Positions 22,613 to 35,470 of a DNA stretch of 64,000 bases are shown here, in pieces (position 1 is the stretch's first letter; the number at the start of each line of letters is the position of its first letter). The stretch comes from Hirundichthys speculiger (taxonomy: Eukaryota; Chordata; Actinopteri; Beloniformes; Exocoetidae). The position numbers and the translations under genes were made by a program. Under the pieces are notes generated by a model. The model saw only the letters and a program-made list of their open reading frames with translations, had not been told where the DNA came from and did not search any database. The stretch is taken from contig JAGFBZ010000912.1 in NCBI GenBank assembly GCA_018398805.1, positions 124,001 to 188,000 on the forward strand. Direction: 5' to 3'.

Positions 22613-25600
22613 TGGACACAAGATCACAATCACAGCAACAGTGCATGGGCACACACTGAAATAAAGTAGTAGACAGAAGCACCCTCTGTTTCTGGTGCTT
22701 TCTTACAACCTGTAAAAAATCTGCACAGCAGCTACGCTTAACCATTTGCAACTCTTGCAAACCCCCAAATGTGGTATGTTTACATCAGTTCTTAATGTTT
22801 ATTTTGTTTTCTGTTACTATTTTATTATTATATTGTTCTGTCCAGCACTAGCTGCACTGTTTTTTAAAATGCTTTATGAATAAAGTTGAGTTGAGTTGCA
22901 TTGAAGTTAGATCAGGAAACATAAGCAAGGACACACAGATCAGATCTGAACATTTGTAATATATAATATAAATGCTCAGTCAGGAAGGATTCTTATCAGA
23001 TATGCCAAAAAAAAAATGAATTAGGCTGCAAGAGAGCGGCTGAACAAGATACAAAAGAAGGATAAAATTTGGTGAGTCTCATGAAAGTGACTTATCCTCC
23101 TGCCTGTAGGGGGACCCGCTGAGCTAACGAGACCAAATTTCCTTTGTGCTGTTTTAAGACTGTTCAGGCATTAAGTGGCATGAAACTATTTGTTACAAAT
23201 GTGTTTTTTTTTTTTTTTTCACATCCTCTGATCCAGATAATTATGTTTGGCTCAATTTATCTTCAGCCAGTGGTTAAATTTACTCTCGATTAACAACTTG
23301 TTTTGTTTTGGGTTTTTTTTAACCCTGAAAATCACTTATTGATCCAGGAATAAAGACAAGCTGTAAATAGGACATCATTTTTGACCTGGAAAATCTTACA
23401 GTCAAAGAAAAAATTTAAGAGACCATGTAGTTGAACAAAACATTACAGGTGGGGGGGGTGTTATTTGTTTATCTTTTAGTACCACATCAGGTTAATTTTT
23501 ATAAAGCGACAAAAGCTGACCAATCAAAGGGCTCGATGCCATTTGATTGACAGCTAAGCATTGGCTATGCCATTTGCTAGCCCCTGCCACAAAACCAGGC
23601 CCTCATCATTTTAGCTACTTTGTGCTTAGCATTATTCTGATCTGTGGATGGAAGCTAACATGGCACAGTCCACATTTTAGATACAAAGGAACTTATGCTG
23701 TGACTACCAATCAACAATCAATCATCTCACAACCAACCAGCCAAAAGCGGTAAGCTTGTCAGACTTCTATGGGTGGATTAGACCGGCTGGTCCTAGTGGA
23801 GCTCTGGCAGCACTCATTTTGGGAGCGACACTTGAAATGAGGATGCTTGGACAGGTTTGTTCAAAATCAAAAATTAATATTGTTATTTTTCTGGGTTAAC
23901 ATTAGCCAAGCCAGCCAAGGAAAAATAGCTAACTGGTGGGTGTGTTTCCAGCTGGTCTCTCAGTGTTGTTCGTTCCGCCTCTTTGCTACATATCACCACA
24001 CATGTTGAGGAAATGGAGGCTTCAGAATCATTCTTCAGAAATGCTTTATTAGATATTAAACAGTCTATGGGCGTTCCATGACACCAAGAGTCCCATCACG
24101 AACTTGAACCAGCACCATTGACCTTAAGTGTTAAAACATTCAGGTTGGTATCTTCCAATGCTGAATAAAAACTACAGAAAATATTGTTGTTGTTGGGGTT
24201 TTTTTTCTCAAATTCTAGAGTAACTATTATTAATATGTACCAATACAATAGAGTACAAATGCTTGGATTTAAAAAAAATAAAAATAAACTTATGAGCAGC
24301 CTATCAGAACAGAACTTTAGAGTATTACCTCTTTCAGACAGAGGAAGGAACCCACTAATTTAGGCGCTAAGGTGGTCTATCTGAATGTGTCCAAATACAC
24401 TGAAGTGAGCTTAGCTTAAAACTCAGCCATCTCCCTGAGTGAGTCTACAGCAGAGCATTTAGCACATTGTGACAAAATGGTGTTGTAACTTAAATAAATA
24501 ATATTGCCTGTAGATTAGAAACACTGATGCAGTCATGTACAATAAAATTGTTGCACAAGCTCCACTGGGATGTCCCCAGAAGCAAATCATGAGTGACTGA
24601 TAATGAAACCACTTAGAAATGAAAATCATGACATCAGTGATCATCTTCACTTCGGTAGCTGTGGGATAGAGTTTCATCAGGGAAAGCAGGTGTTGGGAGG
24701 TTCTGTGGCTGCTGACCCACAGGACCTGCACCGTGGCGGATGGCTCAGTCAGTCAGTACTGCTGATTCTTGCAGTAACACAGGTTATTATCAGAGGAAAT
24801 GGATTCTATTTCAGCTTGTCTTTATCCAGCTGTGGAACAACTGTGAGTGAAAGACCTAAAACATATTTTGGTTTTTAGTTTCCATGTCAATCAGGGACTT
24901 CACATTTCTGCAGCTCTGTGAGCAGTTTGGATATAGAATTAAGACTAAAGAGATAAGATGGCTGCTCAGCCAGTATCAGTTTCTGAGTAAAGAAGAGTTA
25001 TATGCTCTTTAATATCCTGTTTAGTGCAAATGTTGACTTTAAAGGTCTGTGTGAATGGTCACATTCTGCACCTGTGTTGCAAAGTGGTAAATAAACATGA
25101 CAGTTTCACCAAATTCTGTTCAACAGTTTTAAAAAGGCTTCATTCGCTTCAAGTGTAGAGGAACTACTTTTATATTTTTCCCAGATCAAAATAGTTCCAA
25201 GAATTAATTGCAATGAGCCACAAATAAATTTCATTGATTGTACAGGATTTGCTTATAAAAGGCAAACATTTGCATTCTGTCTGAACAAATAGATGAAAAG
25301 AATATTCTATATGTATTGAAGATTGTTCTCATCTTGCTGTTGTACACCATGTCCATCAGACGGCAGAGGTTTTCCGCCTTAAGGTCTTTGAATTCGTATA
25401 AGAAACTGTAAACAGTTGTCCAAAGGTAATACTGGGATGTTCTGGGTGTCTGTGGATGTGCTGGCAGGGCAGTAGACGTCATCTCCGGCTGTCACACATG
25501 TCACACTTCATTTGTGTGTCTCAAGGGTTTGTACCAAATCTATCACAGAGAGCAAAAAAGCCAGATGCCACTAACTATGTCCACAGTAATTGTCTCTTCA

Positions 25601-28600
25601 TCTTGATCTTGCTCTCTTTTTGCCCACGGCAGCTGCCCCGGGGCTCAGCACCGGTAGAGAACTGTTTTCCACTCAGGTCCGAGGATACTGGACCAATGGC
25701 TTATCATTACATGATAAGACATCCTACTAATATTTATGCAGTGATCAAGCCTTTTAGCTGCAAAAACAAGGCCTCTCAACAGTCCTAATTAGTGTAGACA
25801 TTCAGACTGTTCACATAGGGGAGAGCTCAGTTCGAGCTTCCACGGGTAATTACCGTACTCTCTGCAGAGCATTTAAGTGTCTGTCAGCTCATTGTTTTGG
25901 CTGCCCTCCACAACCTTGTTCAGGTTCAGTTTTACTCCTTACATCAGCCTTATTTCTAAACTCAACATTCAGGCCAGCCCTACAAACTGGCTGTGTGTGA
26001 AATGTACTTGCATTGAAAAAAAAAAAAAAAAAATTGAGACAAACAAATTTAGCAACAGTCAGGTGAACATCCTGGGGTGTTAAACATGTGAAGAGCAAGA
26101 TATTATATCACAACCAAAGGAAAGAAAGATAAACAAGCGGTAGAAAGCAGAGCAGTTCAAATTATACTTGATTGTAGATTGGGAAAAGATATGGCCAGTA
26201 TGATCAATTTCCATTGGACCCCATGTTAAAATGTCCAACTTTAGCTATTTATTTTTAGTCAACACTTGTAGGTTAGTGGCCAAATGAGCGCAGCAGATCT
26301 GTCAGTCCTTGTTTCAGTTGTAGCAATATCTGGAAAAACGATGGATTAACAGATTTAATGTGAGATAATGTTATGCAACATTTATAGGTTGTTGCATTTA
26401 CTGTGGACAACTCCAGTCTGGTGTCCATCACCTTTTCTCTACTTATCTACCTTAGTAACAGCTGCATCAGGGAAGCATTTCAGCAGTCTGGAAAGAGGAA
26501 AGATGAGAAGAGGGAACAGGTGAATGGATTTCACGTTACATTTGTTTTTCTTTTTTTGGTTTGTTTGTTTTTTAAATTATTATTATAATTTTTTTATCAA
26601 ATACATTTGTTGACCATGTGACAGCCTCAGCGACTGCAATGTCATTCCCCTTCACACCACTGATGCCTAGAAGAGGGACCAACGAATTAGCCTCTTGTTC
26701 AGACCCAGTAAAGAGTTTTAAAAGGTCAATGGATTGTGGTCTGCATTCACCACCAACACACATTTCATAATGTTCTAAAAGTAATTCTCCGTGTTCTTTT
26801 ATCTGGTGCCATTGGTGAGACTAGAAACAAAGACCAATTAAAGAGTTTAATAATACAAAGATTCAATATGCCACGCAGAATATTTTAATCGGCCGATGGT
26901 ACACTTGTCCACAGCACCACCAAGATGCTGCCATGAACAAAATGCACACACAATAGTCAAGTCTCTCTGTTTTTAAAGCTCCAAAAGGTGGATCCTCTCG
27001 TTCTTCTGAGTTTCATTGCTCTTTGTCTCAGAATCCAGATGGCCAACAGCTCTGAATCACAGGTCCAGGCACATGCATTTATTATGTTTGTCTAGGAAAT
27101 GAGATGTCCCTAAAATGTGTTTATCTATGCTGTCACAAACATTTGGGGGGTCACGAAGCCAGGATGTTCCAGTCATTTATTTCATAATACCTAAAGCAGC
27201 AAACTGAGGAAGTCACGGTCATAAAAACAGCCAGCGTTGCCAACAAGCAATAAAGTTTTAGCTTTTAACAGTTAAATTATCTAGTGAGTTAATCCTAAAT
27301 TTTCTAACAGATCCAAAGCTAAAATCATAGCCAAAGTTTCCTTTTCAATCATTGTTACCTCTCTTACCACAAGTTAACTGTCTTATATTAGCTTAGCTAA
27401 TGCTAACCTATGATTCCAACCTAGCATAGCATCCGAACTTACACTGATTCTGATCAAATTTTTCGGCTCGAGCAACCAGCAGCAGCAACAGTTGGAATTC
27501 AACCGCACCCAATGGTGGCAAGCCCGGAGCACTTTGGCTCCCAGCTTGGCTGTCATTTTTACCCCGGCCAAAAGCTTCCAGCTTGTCGGCAGGCTTCCCT
27601 AGCACCAGCTAGTGGCCTTCAGCCTGGGGCAAAGATGGTTGCTGCCAGCTGCACTAGCCAAGCTGGCAGCTGAAGGGCCATTTTTTTGTACCAGGCTGTG
27701 AGTGTGTTTATTTCTGCTGTAGAGTTGGACATTTTTACATTGGGGGAGAATGGCGAATCACTTGCTTTTGGATCCAGCACCATATTTTCCCACTTTGGAA
27801 CTTCTGTGACGGCATCAGTTTAGCCAGCAGGATGTAGTCCCTTTGTTTTCTCCTGTATTTTTTGTTTGTTTGTTTGTTTTATAATGTAAATGATTCATGT
27901 TGTACCATATATAATCATGGTTAAGAATGAATGAAAATAATGTTGATCAAGTGAAAATATATCGGTGTTGTGGTTTGCATCTTGTATCCTGACTAATTTA
28001 CTAGTTGATGCAGATCTAAAGTGCCTGCATGACCTTTTATATTGATGGAACTCCAAGAATCACAAACAGCAAAATGCCAGGTTTCTTTTTCCACTGTTGA
28101 TAGACAGGCAGATAGATGTCCTTATAAAGATACACTGAACAGGAGGCAGATTGAAGACAGATGTAGTTTAATACAGTGTGTCCCAGTGAAACATTCTCAG
28201 TCCATCCATCATTCCTCTCGATACAATGTAGAGGTAGCGCTGGCATTTTACCAGCCCACCTCTGTGCATTCACCAGTGAATGCATTTTAACGAGCACCTG
28301 GCAAAACCTGATAAGACAGGAACTGCCACTCACGGCAGAGGATAATGACAAGATAGAAAACCAAACGGATGAAGAAAGAAACCACCAAAAGGCCAGAGCA
28401 GAAATGAGGAGAAAAAAAGAGTGGTGGAAATATTCCCTCTCTGAAGAAGTACTGTCAAAATGAGAATGATCACAAGAATGAAGCTGTGGCAGATAATACC
28501 CGCAGAAGAGAGGTGGGACAAAAGACATCTGAGAGAAAGGGAAGATGACATTTCCAGACACATGGGGTAAAAAAAAAAAAAAAAAAGGCAAGAGTGATGC

Positions 28601-29240
28601 ATTACTGCAGCACTAACAGAAGGTAACAGAATGCTGAAAGAGGAAAAGAGCTGGAGTGGCAGAAGTAAAAGCATGCAGAAGATAGATTTAAGTGTGCTGT
28701 TGCAGGAGAGACTGGTGCCCAGAGTGAGCAGCAGGGCTGTGGAGGTTAATCCAGCTGATGCTGTGGTTGACTGGGGAGCTCGCAGCCAGAGGCACAACTG
28801 TGGAGAGCTGAGAAAGTACTGAGAGAAGTGGTTCAATGGGAAAATTGAGATCCAAATGCACATGGACTACATCCCTATAGAACCACAGTCATTTACACAC
28901 ACACTTGCTATTCATTTTGACATAATTATTCCATGAGAAATTAAATTATGACAGCTTAAACTTTTTTTTTTAATGAATGAATTTGTATTCATGTGTTCTT
29001 CATCTTGTCTTGTGCTCAGTTTGGGATATTAATATGAACACATGTTGGAAAGCTCAACGTGAGAACGTAAGAACCCCAGCAGAACTGTGACACCTGAACA
29101 GCAGTTTATAAACTTAAGAAGGAGTCATCAATCTAGAGAGATGTTAGTCGAGCAGGGCATTATAATAGCAGTGGTACTGGTGTGGCATGTCATCCAATGT
29201 CAGTTCATATGCACACGGAAAGAGTGACATGTGGCGCAGC
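22613..29240. other. Non-coding sequence with simple repeats and old repeat fragments
   Basis: No gene was recognised over 6.6 kb. Present are a GAATAAAGTTGAGTTGAGTT tail near 22877 typical of fish LINE ends, poly(T) near 23202, poly(A) near 26016 and 28569, and weak matches to the repeat at 18970 near 23790-24060. The open frames around 28042-28860 overlap each other on both strands and reflect purine-rich strand bias, not genes. Confidence 0.35.
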
Positions 29241-29246
29241 ATGCTA

Positions 29247-29306
29247 GCATCAGTGGTAGAGAGCTGATGCTAGCTGATGCTAGCATCAGTTCTCTACCAC
29301 TGATGC
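29247..29306. repeat. 60-bp near-perfect palindrome
   Basis: Runs from GCATCAGTGGTAGAGAGCTG to its mirror ending CTCTACCACTGATGC, with one mismatched pair in the arms and a TGATGCTAGC-rich centre. It could form a cruciform or, if transcribed, a long hairpin. It lies 80 bp outside the retroviral LTR at 29387 and is not part of it. Confidence 0.9.
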
Positions 29307-29386
29307 ATTCATGTCTTAATTAGCATATCATTTCTCCTCATTTACAAAGCAATGCACCTCAAAACCTCCCCTCTCTCTTTACTCTG

Positions 29387-29792
29387 TGTTAAGTTGAAAT
29401 TTGGGCATATCTCACTCAAAAGCATACACTCAAATTCAACCATAATTGTGTTCTGGTGATGCAGCCAATTCGGTTATTAAAACAAAGCACTGACAACCTG
29501 ACGGAGGTGCAAACGGAGTTTTATTTCTCCAGTCTGCATGCAAATTTCAGAGAGGTCATTACAGAATTCTGGATGGTTCAGAATGACAAAGTATCAGTAG
29601 GAAACAATTGCCTTTAAAGATCACATGAAAACATCAGGACCTTGGATAAGTTCTCTAGACGTCAAACTCGGCAGACTCGTTGGAGCCTGAACGATAACAA
29701 AACTGTGGCCTTCGAACACGCAGGAATCGAGACCAGAAGTCATGGACTCATGACACAGCACTTTAGCTCAAAATGCAATCTTTAACATAACA
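29387..29792 (-). repeat. 3' LTR of the endogenous retrovirus
   Basis: On the - strand it starts TGTTATGTTAAAG and ends AACTTAACA. It is preceded on that strand by the purine tract at about 29793-29812. It pairs with 39499-39904 at equal length. Differences seen by eye are a handful of substitutions plus several one-base insertions and deletions in homopolymers. Confidence 0.88.
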
Positions 29793-30285
29793 ATCCCTAC
29801 TTTTGTTTTTGCACCCCATTTTCTTGGCATATATGAAAAGCTTATCTAGATCACAGCAGTAGAGCACGCTGTTCCCGCCCAAAGGGCCCTGCCCACAACT
29901 GCGAGCTAAACAGGGAATAATGAAGCGCAGTCTACTCTATTGAATGTGATCCCTCTAGTGGCCAAACACCCGTCCCCAGCTATGTTTCACGGTTTGCAGC
30001 TCAGATTGGAATCAGTTGATTGGTTAAAATGATTAAAGTGATTAAATTTAGAGTTTGAATTTTGAATTTTAGTACAATTTAGATTGTCAGATTCCGAAAA
30101 TAAGGGGAACGGCAAAAAAAGACCCCCTAGAGACTATCTACTACTCTAGACTAGGCCAAAAACCCGTGGGAAAAAAGGCCGCAAGGCTATCTAAGCAAGA
30201 AACATTCAGTTCTCAGAAGCACCCGCAGGTGCACCCCCAGTTGATGTCGGGGAACAATCAGACCTCTGATCATGCAAGAACAATG

Positions 30286-30546
30286 TCAAGTCATTGCTTT
30301 TAGCATCATGCGGCGTAAACATGGAATCACACATGAAAATAAAAACAGAACCAAAACAAACAGAAATGGAGTAAACCCTTTCAAAAACACTGAGTACCAG
30401 GACCCTGAGGTCAGCCATGTCCACAGATCAAACCCCCAGGGCTCTGCTGAGTCCCTGTGGTGCTGCATCTCCATTGTGACATCCCAAACCCCCTCTGAGG
30501 CTAAGGATGTAAGGTTCAAAGGTTCAATCAAACGCCAGATTGCCAA
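30286..30546 (-). pseudogene. Envelope transmembrane-subunit remnant of the provirus
   Basis: An 86-residue open frame on the - strand. It has a tryptophan-rich pre-membrane segment (WTWLTSGSWYS), then a strong membrane span (FTPFLFVLVLFLFSCVIPC), then basic residues (LRR) and a short tail. This is the layout of a retroviral TM subunit's membrane-proximal region, anchor and cytoplasmic tail, and its place before the 3' LTR fits. It is a fragment: no fusion peptide or complete surface subunit was found in frame. Family detail is not claimed. Confidence 0.6.
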
Positions 30547-31046
30547 CCTGGCCGACCAAATTCATAGTACCCCTCCGAGGAACTAAACCCCTAAGAACTT
30601 TGCCCCACTGAGACGCAATTAACATGAGGCTAGACCTCACGCTTGGAAACAGATAACAGGGATAATTAACTAATTATTAACTAATAATTTAACATGATGA
30701 TGAGTCAACGAATCAGAAATACCCATAAAGAAGTTTTGATAAACCTGAGAATTATCAGTAACATCCAAATTATTAACCTAAATGAGAAGCTCAGAGATAT
30801 TTAAAGATGACAAGTAAGGGTGGAGACACCCCTCACTATTATCTCGACGTTGAACTCCGCACCTGGCATTCCTAGCGAGACCACAAATGCTTTTTCCCAG
30901 AAGCCGCCCACGAGGAGAACACGAACGAGAAAACAACAGGAGCTTCACAAAGTGTTGGTCTTTATGAAGGACTTGCTGTAAACCAAGATCTAAACGCTCT
31001 GATCCTGAAGCTGAGTTACAACATTTGAATTTCGTATTATAAATCA

Positions 31047-31442
31047 AATACCCAAATAGTCAGGACTGGACACGTCTCAAGCAGATCATGGCTGTCGCAC
31101 ATGTTCCTGGCACATGAGTATGAAACCAAAAACACAGGAAAATGATAACATAAACATAAATGAATAAACAACATAAATGAAACAAAACCCATATTATAGT
31201 CATATTTCATATTACATTACCCCCTCCGGACCCCCCCACTCCCCCATCGTGGAAGCCTTGGAGGATCCATCTTCTTCTCGATCAGCAGTGTGGGATGAAG
31301 AATTGTGATGTAACAGTCTCTGGTTGGAAAACATCAGTCTCTCTTTTCCTCTTTTTTTTTTTTTTTTCTAGTACCTCCTTCCTGTCCAAGCTCAGGTGTG
31401 TGTGTGTGCGTGTATGTGCATGTATGTGTACGTGTATGTGCA
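31047..31442. other. Proviral interior next to the LINE, with TG-rich microsatellite
   Basis: Includes a C-run block near 31220-31245, a T-run near 31356-31370 and an imperfect TG/TATG array (31396-31441) that ends where LINE copy 2 begins. No coding content was identified. It is presumably disrupted envelope-region sequence. Confidence 0.45.
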
Positions 31443-33745
31443 TTTATGCAAATATTAAAAATGCATACAGCTGCTCTGCCCTGCCACCTTTAGGAAGATC
31501 TGACCATAATCTGGTTTTTCTCACCTCCACCTACAAGCCCATCGTTCAGCAGCAACCAGTGATCACAAAAACTATCAAACCTGGTCTAATGAAGCTGAAG
31601 ATGCTCTGAAAGGTTGCTTTGAGGCTACGGACTGGAATGTCCTCTGTGAACCTCATGGAGACAACATCAACACCATGAATGAGTGTGGACGATTACATAA
31701 ACTTCTGTGTGGACAGCATCGTTCCAACAAGAACTGTGAGGTGCTTCCCCAATAACAAACCCTGGATCACCAGAGACCTGAAAAAGCTGTTGAACATCAA
31801 AAAGAAGCCTTCAGGGATGGAGACAGGGAGTTATTGAGACAACACAAAAACTAATTAAAGAACAAACCAGGAAGTGCAAGGAGGAGTACAGGAAGAAGCT
31901 AAAAGGCAGCTCAGCAGAACAACGTGAGGGATGTGTGGTCCGGAATGAAGAGATCACCCTTCAAGGCAAAGGGGGACCAGACTGATGGAGGTCTGGACAG
32001 AGCTAAGAACTGAACAGGTTCTTCAATAGGGTTCAGTTCCCCCCCTGCCTCCAGCCCAACAGACCACCCCCCTCGGTTGAGCCCACAGCTTTCCTGTCAC
32101 ACCTCCACTCTGTCACCCTGCAGCTCAGTCATGGACCAGAGACCAGCATCTCATCTTCTCCCACCTCAGAGACCTCCTCTGCCTCCCCCCTCCACTCTGT
32201 CTGTCTCCTGTCCTTGCCATCAGGTCAAAAAACAACTTGAGAAACTGAACCAGAACAAGGCTGGCAGGTCCAGACGGTGTCTGTCCCAGAGTTCTCAAGA
32301 CCTGCTCATTGCAAACTATGTCCGATTCTCCAGCACCTCTTCAAACACCAGTTTGAGACAGAGAACCGTGTCCTGTGCTGTGGAAAACATCCTGCCTGTT
32401 CCAGTGCCTAAAAAACCACAACCAGCTGAACCTAATGACTACAGACCAGTTTGCCCTGACATCTCACATCATGAAAGTCCTGGAGAGACTCTTACTGGCC
32501 CACCTCAACAAGCAGGTAGCACCTTTCAGGACCCATTACAGTTTGCATATCGTAATGGGCTTGGGGTTTGAAGACGCCATCATCTACCTGCTTCACAGAG
32601 CCCACTCTCATCTGGACCAATCAGGCAGCACTTTGAGGGTCATGTTCTTTGATTTCTCAAGTGCTTTTAATACAATTCAGCCTGCGTTGTTATGTGAGAA
32701 GCTCCATAGTTCCAGGTGGATTCCTCCACAACCTCCTGGATTTATGACTACCTCACAAACAGACCACAGTTTGTGTGAGACTGAAAGGTTGTGTGTCTGA
32801 GATGGAGGTCAGCAGCATTGGAGCACCACAAGGAACTGTTTCTCTCACCATTTCTCTTTCACGCTCTACACCTCTGACTTCCAGTACAACTCTGAGTCCT
32901 GTCATCTGCAGAAATACTCTGATGACTCTGCAGTTGTTGGGTGTATCAGCAACGGACAGGAAGCAGAGTACAAATAACTGATCTGTCGTTTGTGAAATGG
33001 TGTTTAACAATCATCTCGTATTAAATACCAGCAAAACTAAGGAGATGATTGTCGACTTCAGGAGGAGCAAGAATCAACACAGCAGTGTTTCCATCCTGGG
33101 AAAGGAGGTGGAGGTGGTGGAGGAATACAAGTATCTTGGAGTTCAGCTTGACAACAGACTGGAGTGGAAATGCAACACAGAATACATCTCTACAAGAAGG
33201 TCAGAGCAGACTCTACTTTTTAAGAAAGTTGAGATCTTTTAATGTCTGCACCAAGATGTTTGCACATCTTCTATAGGTCTGTTGTTGAAAGTGCAATCAG
33301 CTTTGCAGCCATCTGCTGGGCAGCAGCATCAGAAACCAGAGACCTGAGAAGAATCAACAAACTGATCAGGAAAGCTGGATCTGTGCTGGGTGTAACTCTG
33401 GAGCCGCTGGAACTGATTGTACAAAAAGAATGCTGCACAAGCTGATGAAGATGAGAAGGACTCTTCACACCCTCTCCACGACACAGTGATCAAACAACAG
33501 AGTGTGTTCAGTGAGAGGCTTCTTCAGGTCCGTTGCAAGACGGAAAGATACAGAAGATCATTCCTGCCAGCAGCCATCAGTCCTCCACAACAAGACCTTA
33601 ACACCTGTTTATTATATATTATTTCTGTCTGTTTTTTTTTTAAAAAAAAAAAAAAAAAAAAGAGAGAGCCCTACTCCATTGAATTTCCCTTTATGGGATA
33701 AATAAAGTTTTTTCCATTATTTTCATTCATTTTTCATTTCATTTC
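31443..33745 (+). mobile_element. L2/Rex1-like LINE copy 2, inserted in the provirus
   Basis: Collinear with copy 1 (20014-22440), starting at the same internal base (TTTATGCAAATATTAAAAAT) and ending in the same GGGATAAATAAAG tail and TTTCA units. It carries one unit of the 21-bp minisatellite and no 34-bp duplication. The reading frame is broken into many pieces (32077, 32375, 32775, 32997, 33049, 33242), mainly by single-base insertions and deletions and much less by substitutions. It lies opposite in strand to the provirus. The flanks ATGTGCA (left) and ATGTGTGCA (right) may be a blurred target duplication. Confidence 0.85.
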
Positions 33746-33894
33746 ATTTCATGTGTGCAGAGGTACAAAAAGCTCCAGAAGCCTGAGATACCAAGGAACC
33801 TGGGGATCCAGCAGCCAGAAGCTGGCCAGGAACTGTTTGCAGGGCAGGTGAGTCCAGGTAGCCCGCTCGCTATGTTAACAGCAGTTGTGGGTCG

Positions 33895-34176
33895 TTAGCA
33901 GGAACCTGGAAAGACTGTTCCACTGCTCCGTTCCTCTAGCGCCTCTGAAGCAGTCTCGCAAGGACCCACTCCCTGGCTGAGTGCTGTGCAGGGGTCCACT
34001 GGCTGGTACAGGCTGGCACCGCACCCTGGTGCATAACTCCCATCGGCGTTGGTCTGGCCAAAGAGGATCACGAACAGACTCAGAGTAGCCCCCGATCGCA
34101 CTCGCCTCCTCAAGTCCACAGTACGACAGGTAGCCCCCAGAGCCTTCAGCCAGGACACCCTGTTCCTGCACAACAC
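33895..34176 (-). pseudogene. Possible envelope N-terminal remnant of the provirus
   Basis: A 93-residue frame on the - strand, downstream of the integrase remnant. After a basic stretch (DLRRRVRSG) comes a hydrophobic segment (ATLSLFVILFGQTNA) that looks like a signal peptide with a cleavage site, as at the start of a retroviral envelope precursor. The rest shows no motif I can name, and the frame ends before the LINE insertion. The call depends on position and the signal-like segment. Confidence 0.4.
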
Positions 34177-34199
34177 TGTACCAACTTAAACGTCAAGAC

Positions 34200-34640
34200 A
34201 CCATACTCCCTCTCAACAGCACCCCCACTGGCAGGATGGTAGGCACAGTGTCACCTGAGGTCAAACCCCAGAACCTTCCCTACCTGCACCAGGGCTTTAA
34301 CAAAATGAGTGCCGTTGTCACTGGAGATTTCAGATGGAATTCCCACCGTGGCAGGATCTCCTTCAGCCAAGCATCTGCCACTGTGGAGCTGACAATCCTT
34401 AGAAAAGTTAAAAACCTCAACCCACTTTAAGACGTGTCAACAACAACCAGACAATATTCTTTCCCTCACAAGGAGAGAGTTCAATAAAATCTAGCATGAT
34501 GTACTCAAACAGTCTGTCAGATGCCAGCGGCATCCTCACTCCCCCCCGCGTCGTGGGCAGCACAGATCACGCAGGACTGGGAACCTCTGCGCACAAGAGG
34601 AAAAACCTCTCGTGAACCAGTACTTAGCCAAGGTCGACAG
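34200..34640 (-). pseudogene. Broken integrase region of the provirus
   Basis: In several - strand frames, in order from high to low coordinates: CVICAAHDAGG (about 34547-34590, part of the zinc-binding HHCC region), then DFIELSPCEG (about 34465-34500), which matches the start of a retroviral integrase core with its first catalytic aspartate. Further core-like sequence follows down to about 34230. The frame changes repeatedly between these blocks. It is non-functional. Confidence 0.6.
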
Positions 34641-34689
34641 CAGGCCCCCTGGGGATGCGTGGTCCAGCCCGTGCGTTAGCCTAGCAAAG

Positions 34690-35470
34690 TGAGAAGAAAA
34701 TGCTTAGGCAAACACGGCCTTGAGTCACCTGTACGCCACACGCCATCACCCAGACACAGCCGTCCCGCTGCCACAACCGTTTCTCAGCCGGGAGGAGAAA
34801 GACGCATCGCACGAAGCCACTGCAGAGACGAGAATAGTTTAACAGGAGAACGAGCAGCCACCTTCGCAGCCGCATCTGCATGAGCGTCGCCTGCGGAAAT
34901 ATGATCAGGCCCGTTAACATGAGCTAGACATTTACACACAGCTACAGAACTGGGCAGGAAGATGGCCCCCAAGAGAGCATCCACCTTCATGACAAACACC
35001 AAACCCATACCTGCTGTCCGTGTAAATCGTGACGCTCTACCCCTTCGCCAATCTGCATGCTTCAGTCAAAGCCACTAGTTCAGCTGCTTGGGCCGAACAA
35101 TGATGTGGAAACGAGCCAGAATCTCATTAATCACAGCCACACAATCGTGAGGTACGCTGTCCTCTGGACCTGGCATGAAAGTGGCTGCATTTAATACAGT
35201 CAAAATAAAAAGAACTGTTTCAGATGGAACTGAACAGTTAAAGGCAACTGTTTAGTACCAAACCCACCTGGCAGCAGACAAATGTGACGTTTTCTGCTCC
35301 AACAGTGTCATAGACACGGCATGTGGTACCCAAAGAGTCAAAACAGCATAACTTACCAGATCACGTGAGCATAGACAGCTTTCTCAGCAGCAGCCACAGC
35401 TCACAAACAACGTGGAGATCCACGTTGGATCTGGATCCAGCTTACCAGAAAAATAAGCCACAGGCTTCAT
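34690..35470 (-). pseudogene. Broken RT-connection/RNase H region of the provirus
   Basis: On the - strand, near 35470, is PVAYFSGKLD, typical of the RT-RNase H connection. Then comes VTIYTDSRYGFGVCHE (about 34985-35033) with the RNase H TDSRY motif, and HVNGPDHISAGDAHAD (about 34870-34925), where the DHISAGDAHAD block includes the late catalytic aspartate region. Stops and frame shifts separate the blocks. Sequence homologous to the rest of RT does not continue above 35471, where another repeat begins. Confidence 0.6.

Noticed and set aside
28037..28863. Overlapping open frames of 184 and 177 codons on the - strand
   Set aside because: They are rich in F, L and S from a purine-rich opposite strand, contain poly(A)-derived runs, overlap in different frames and show no motif.
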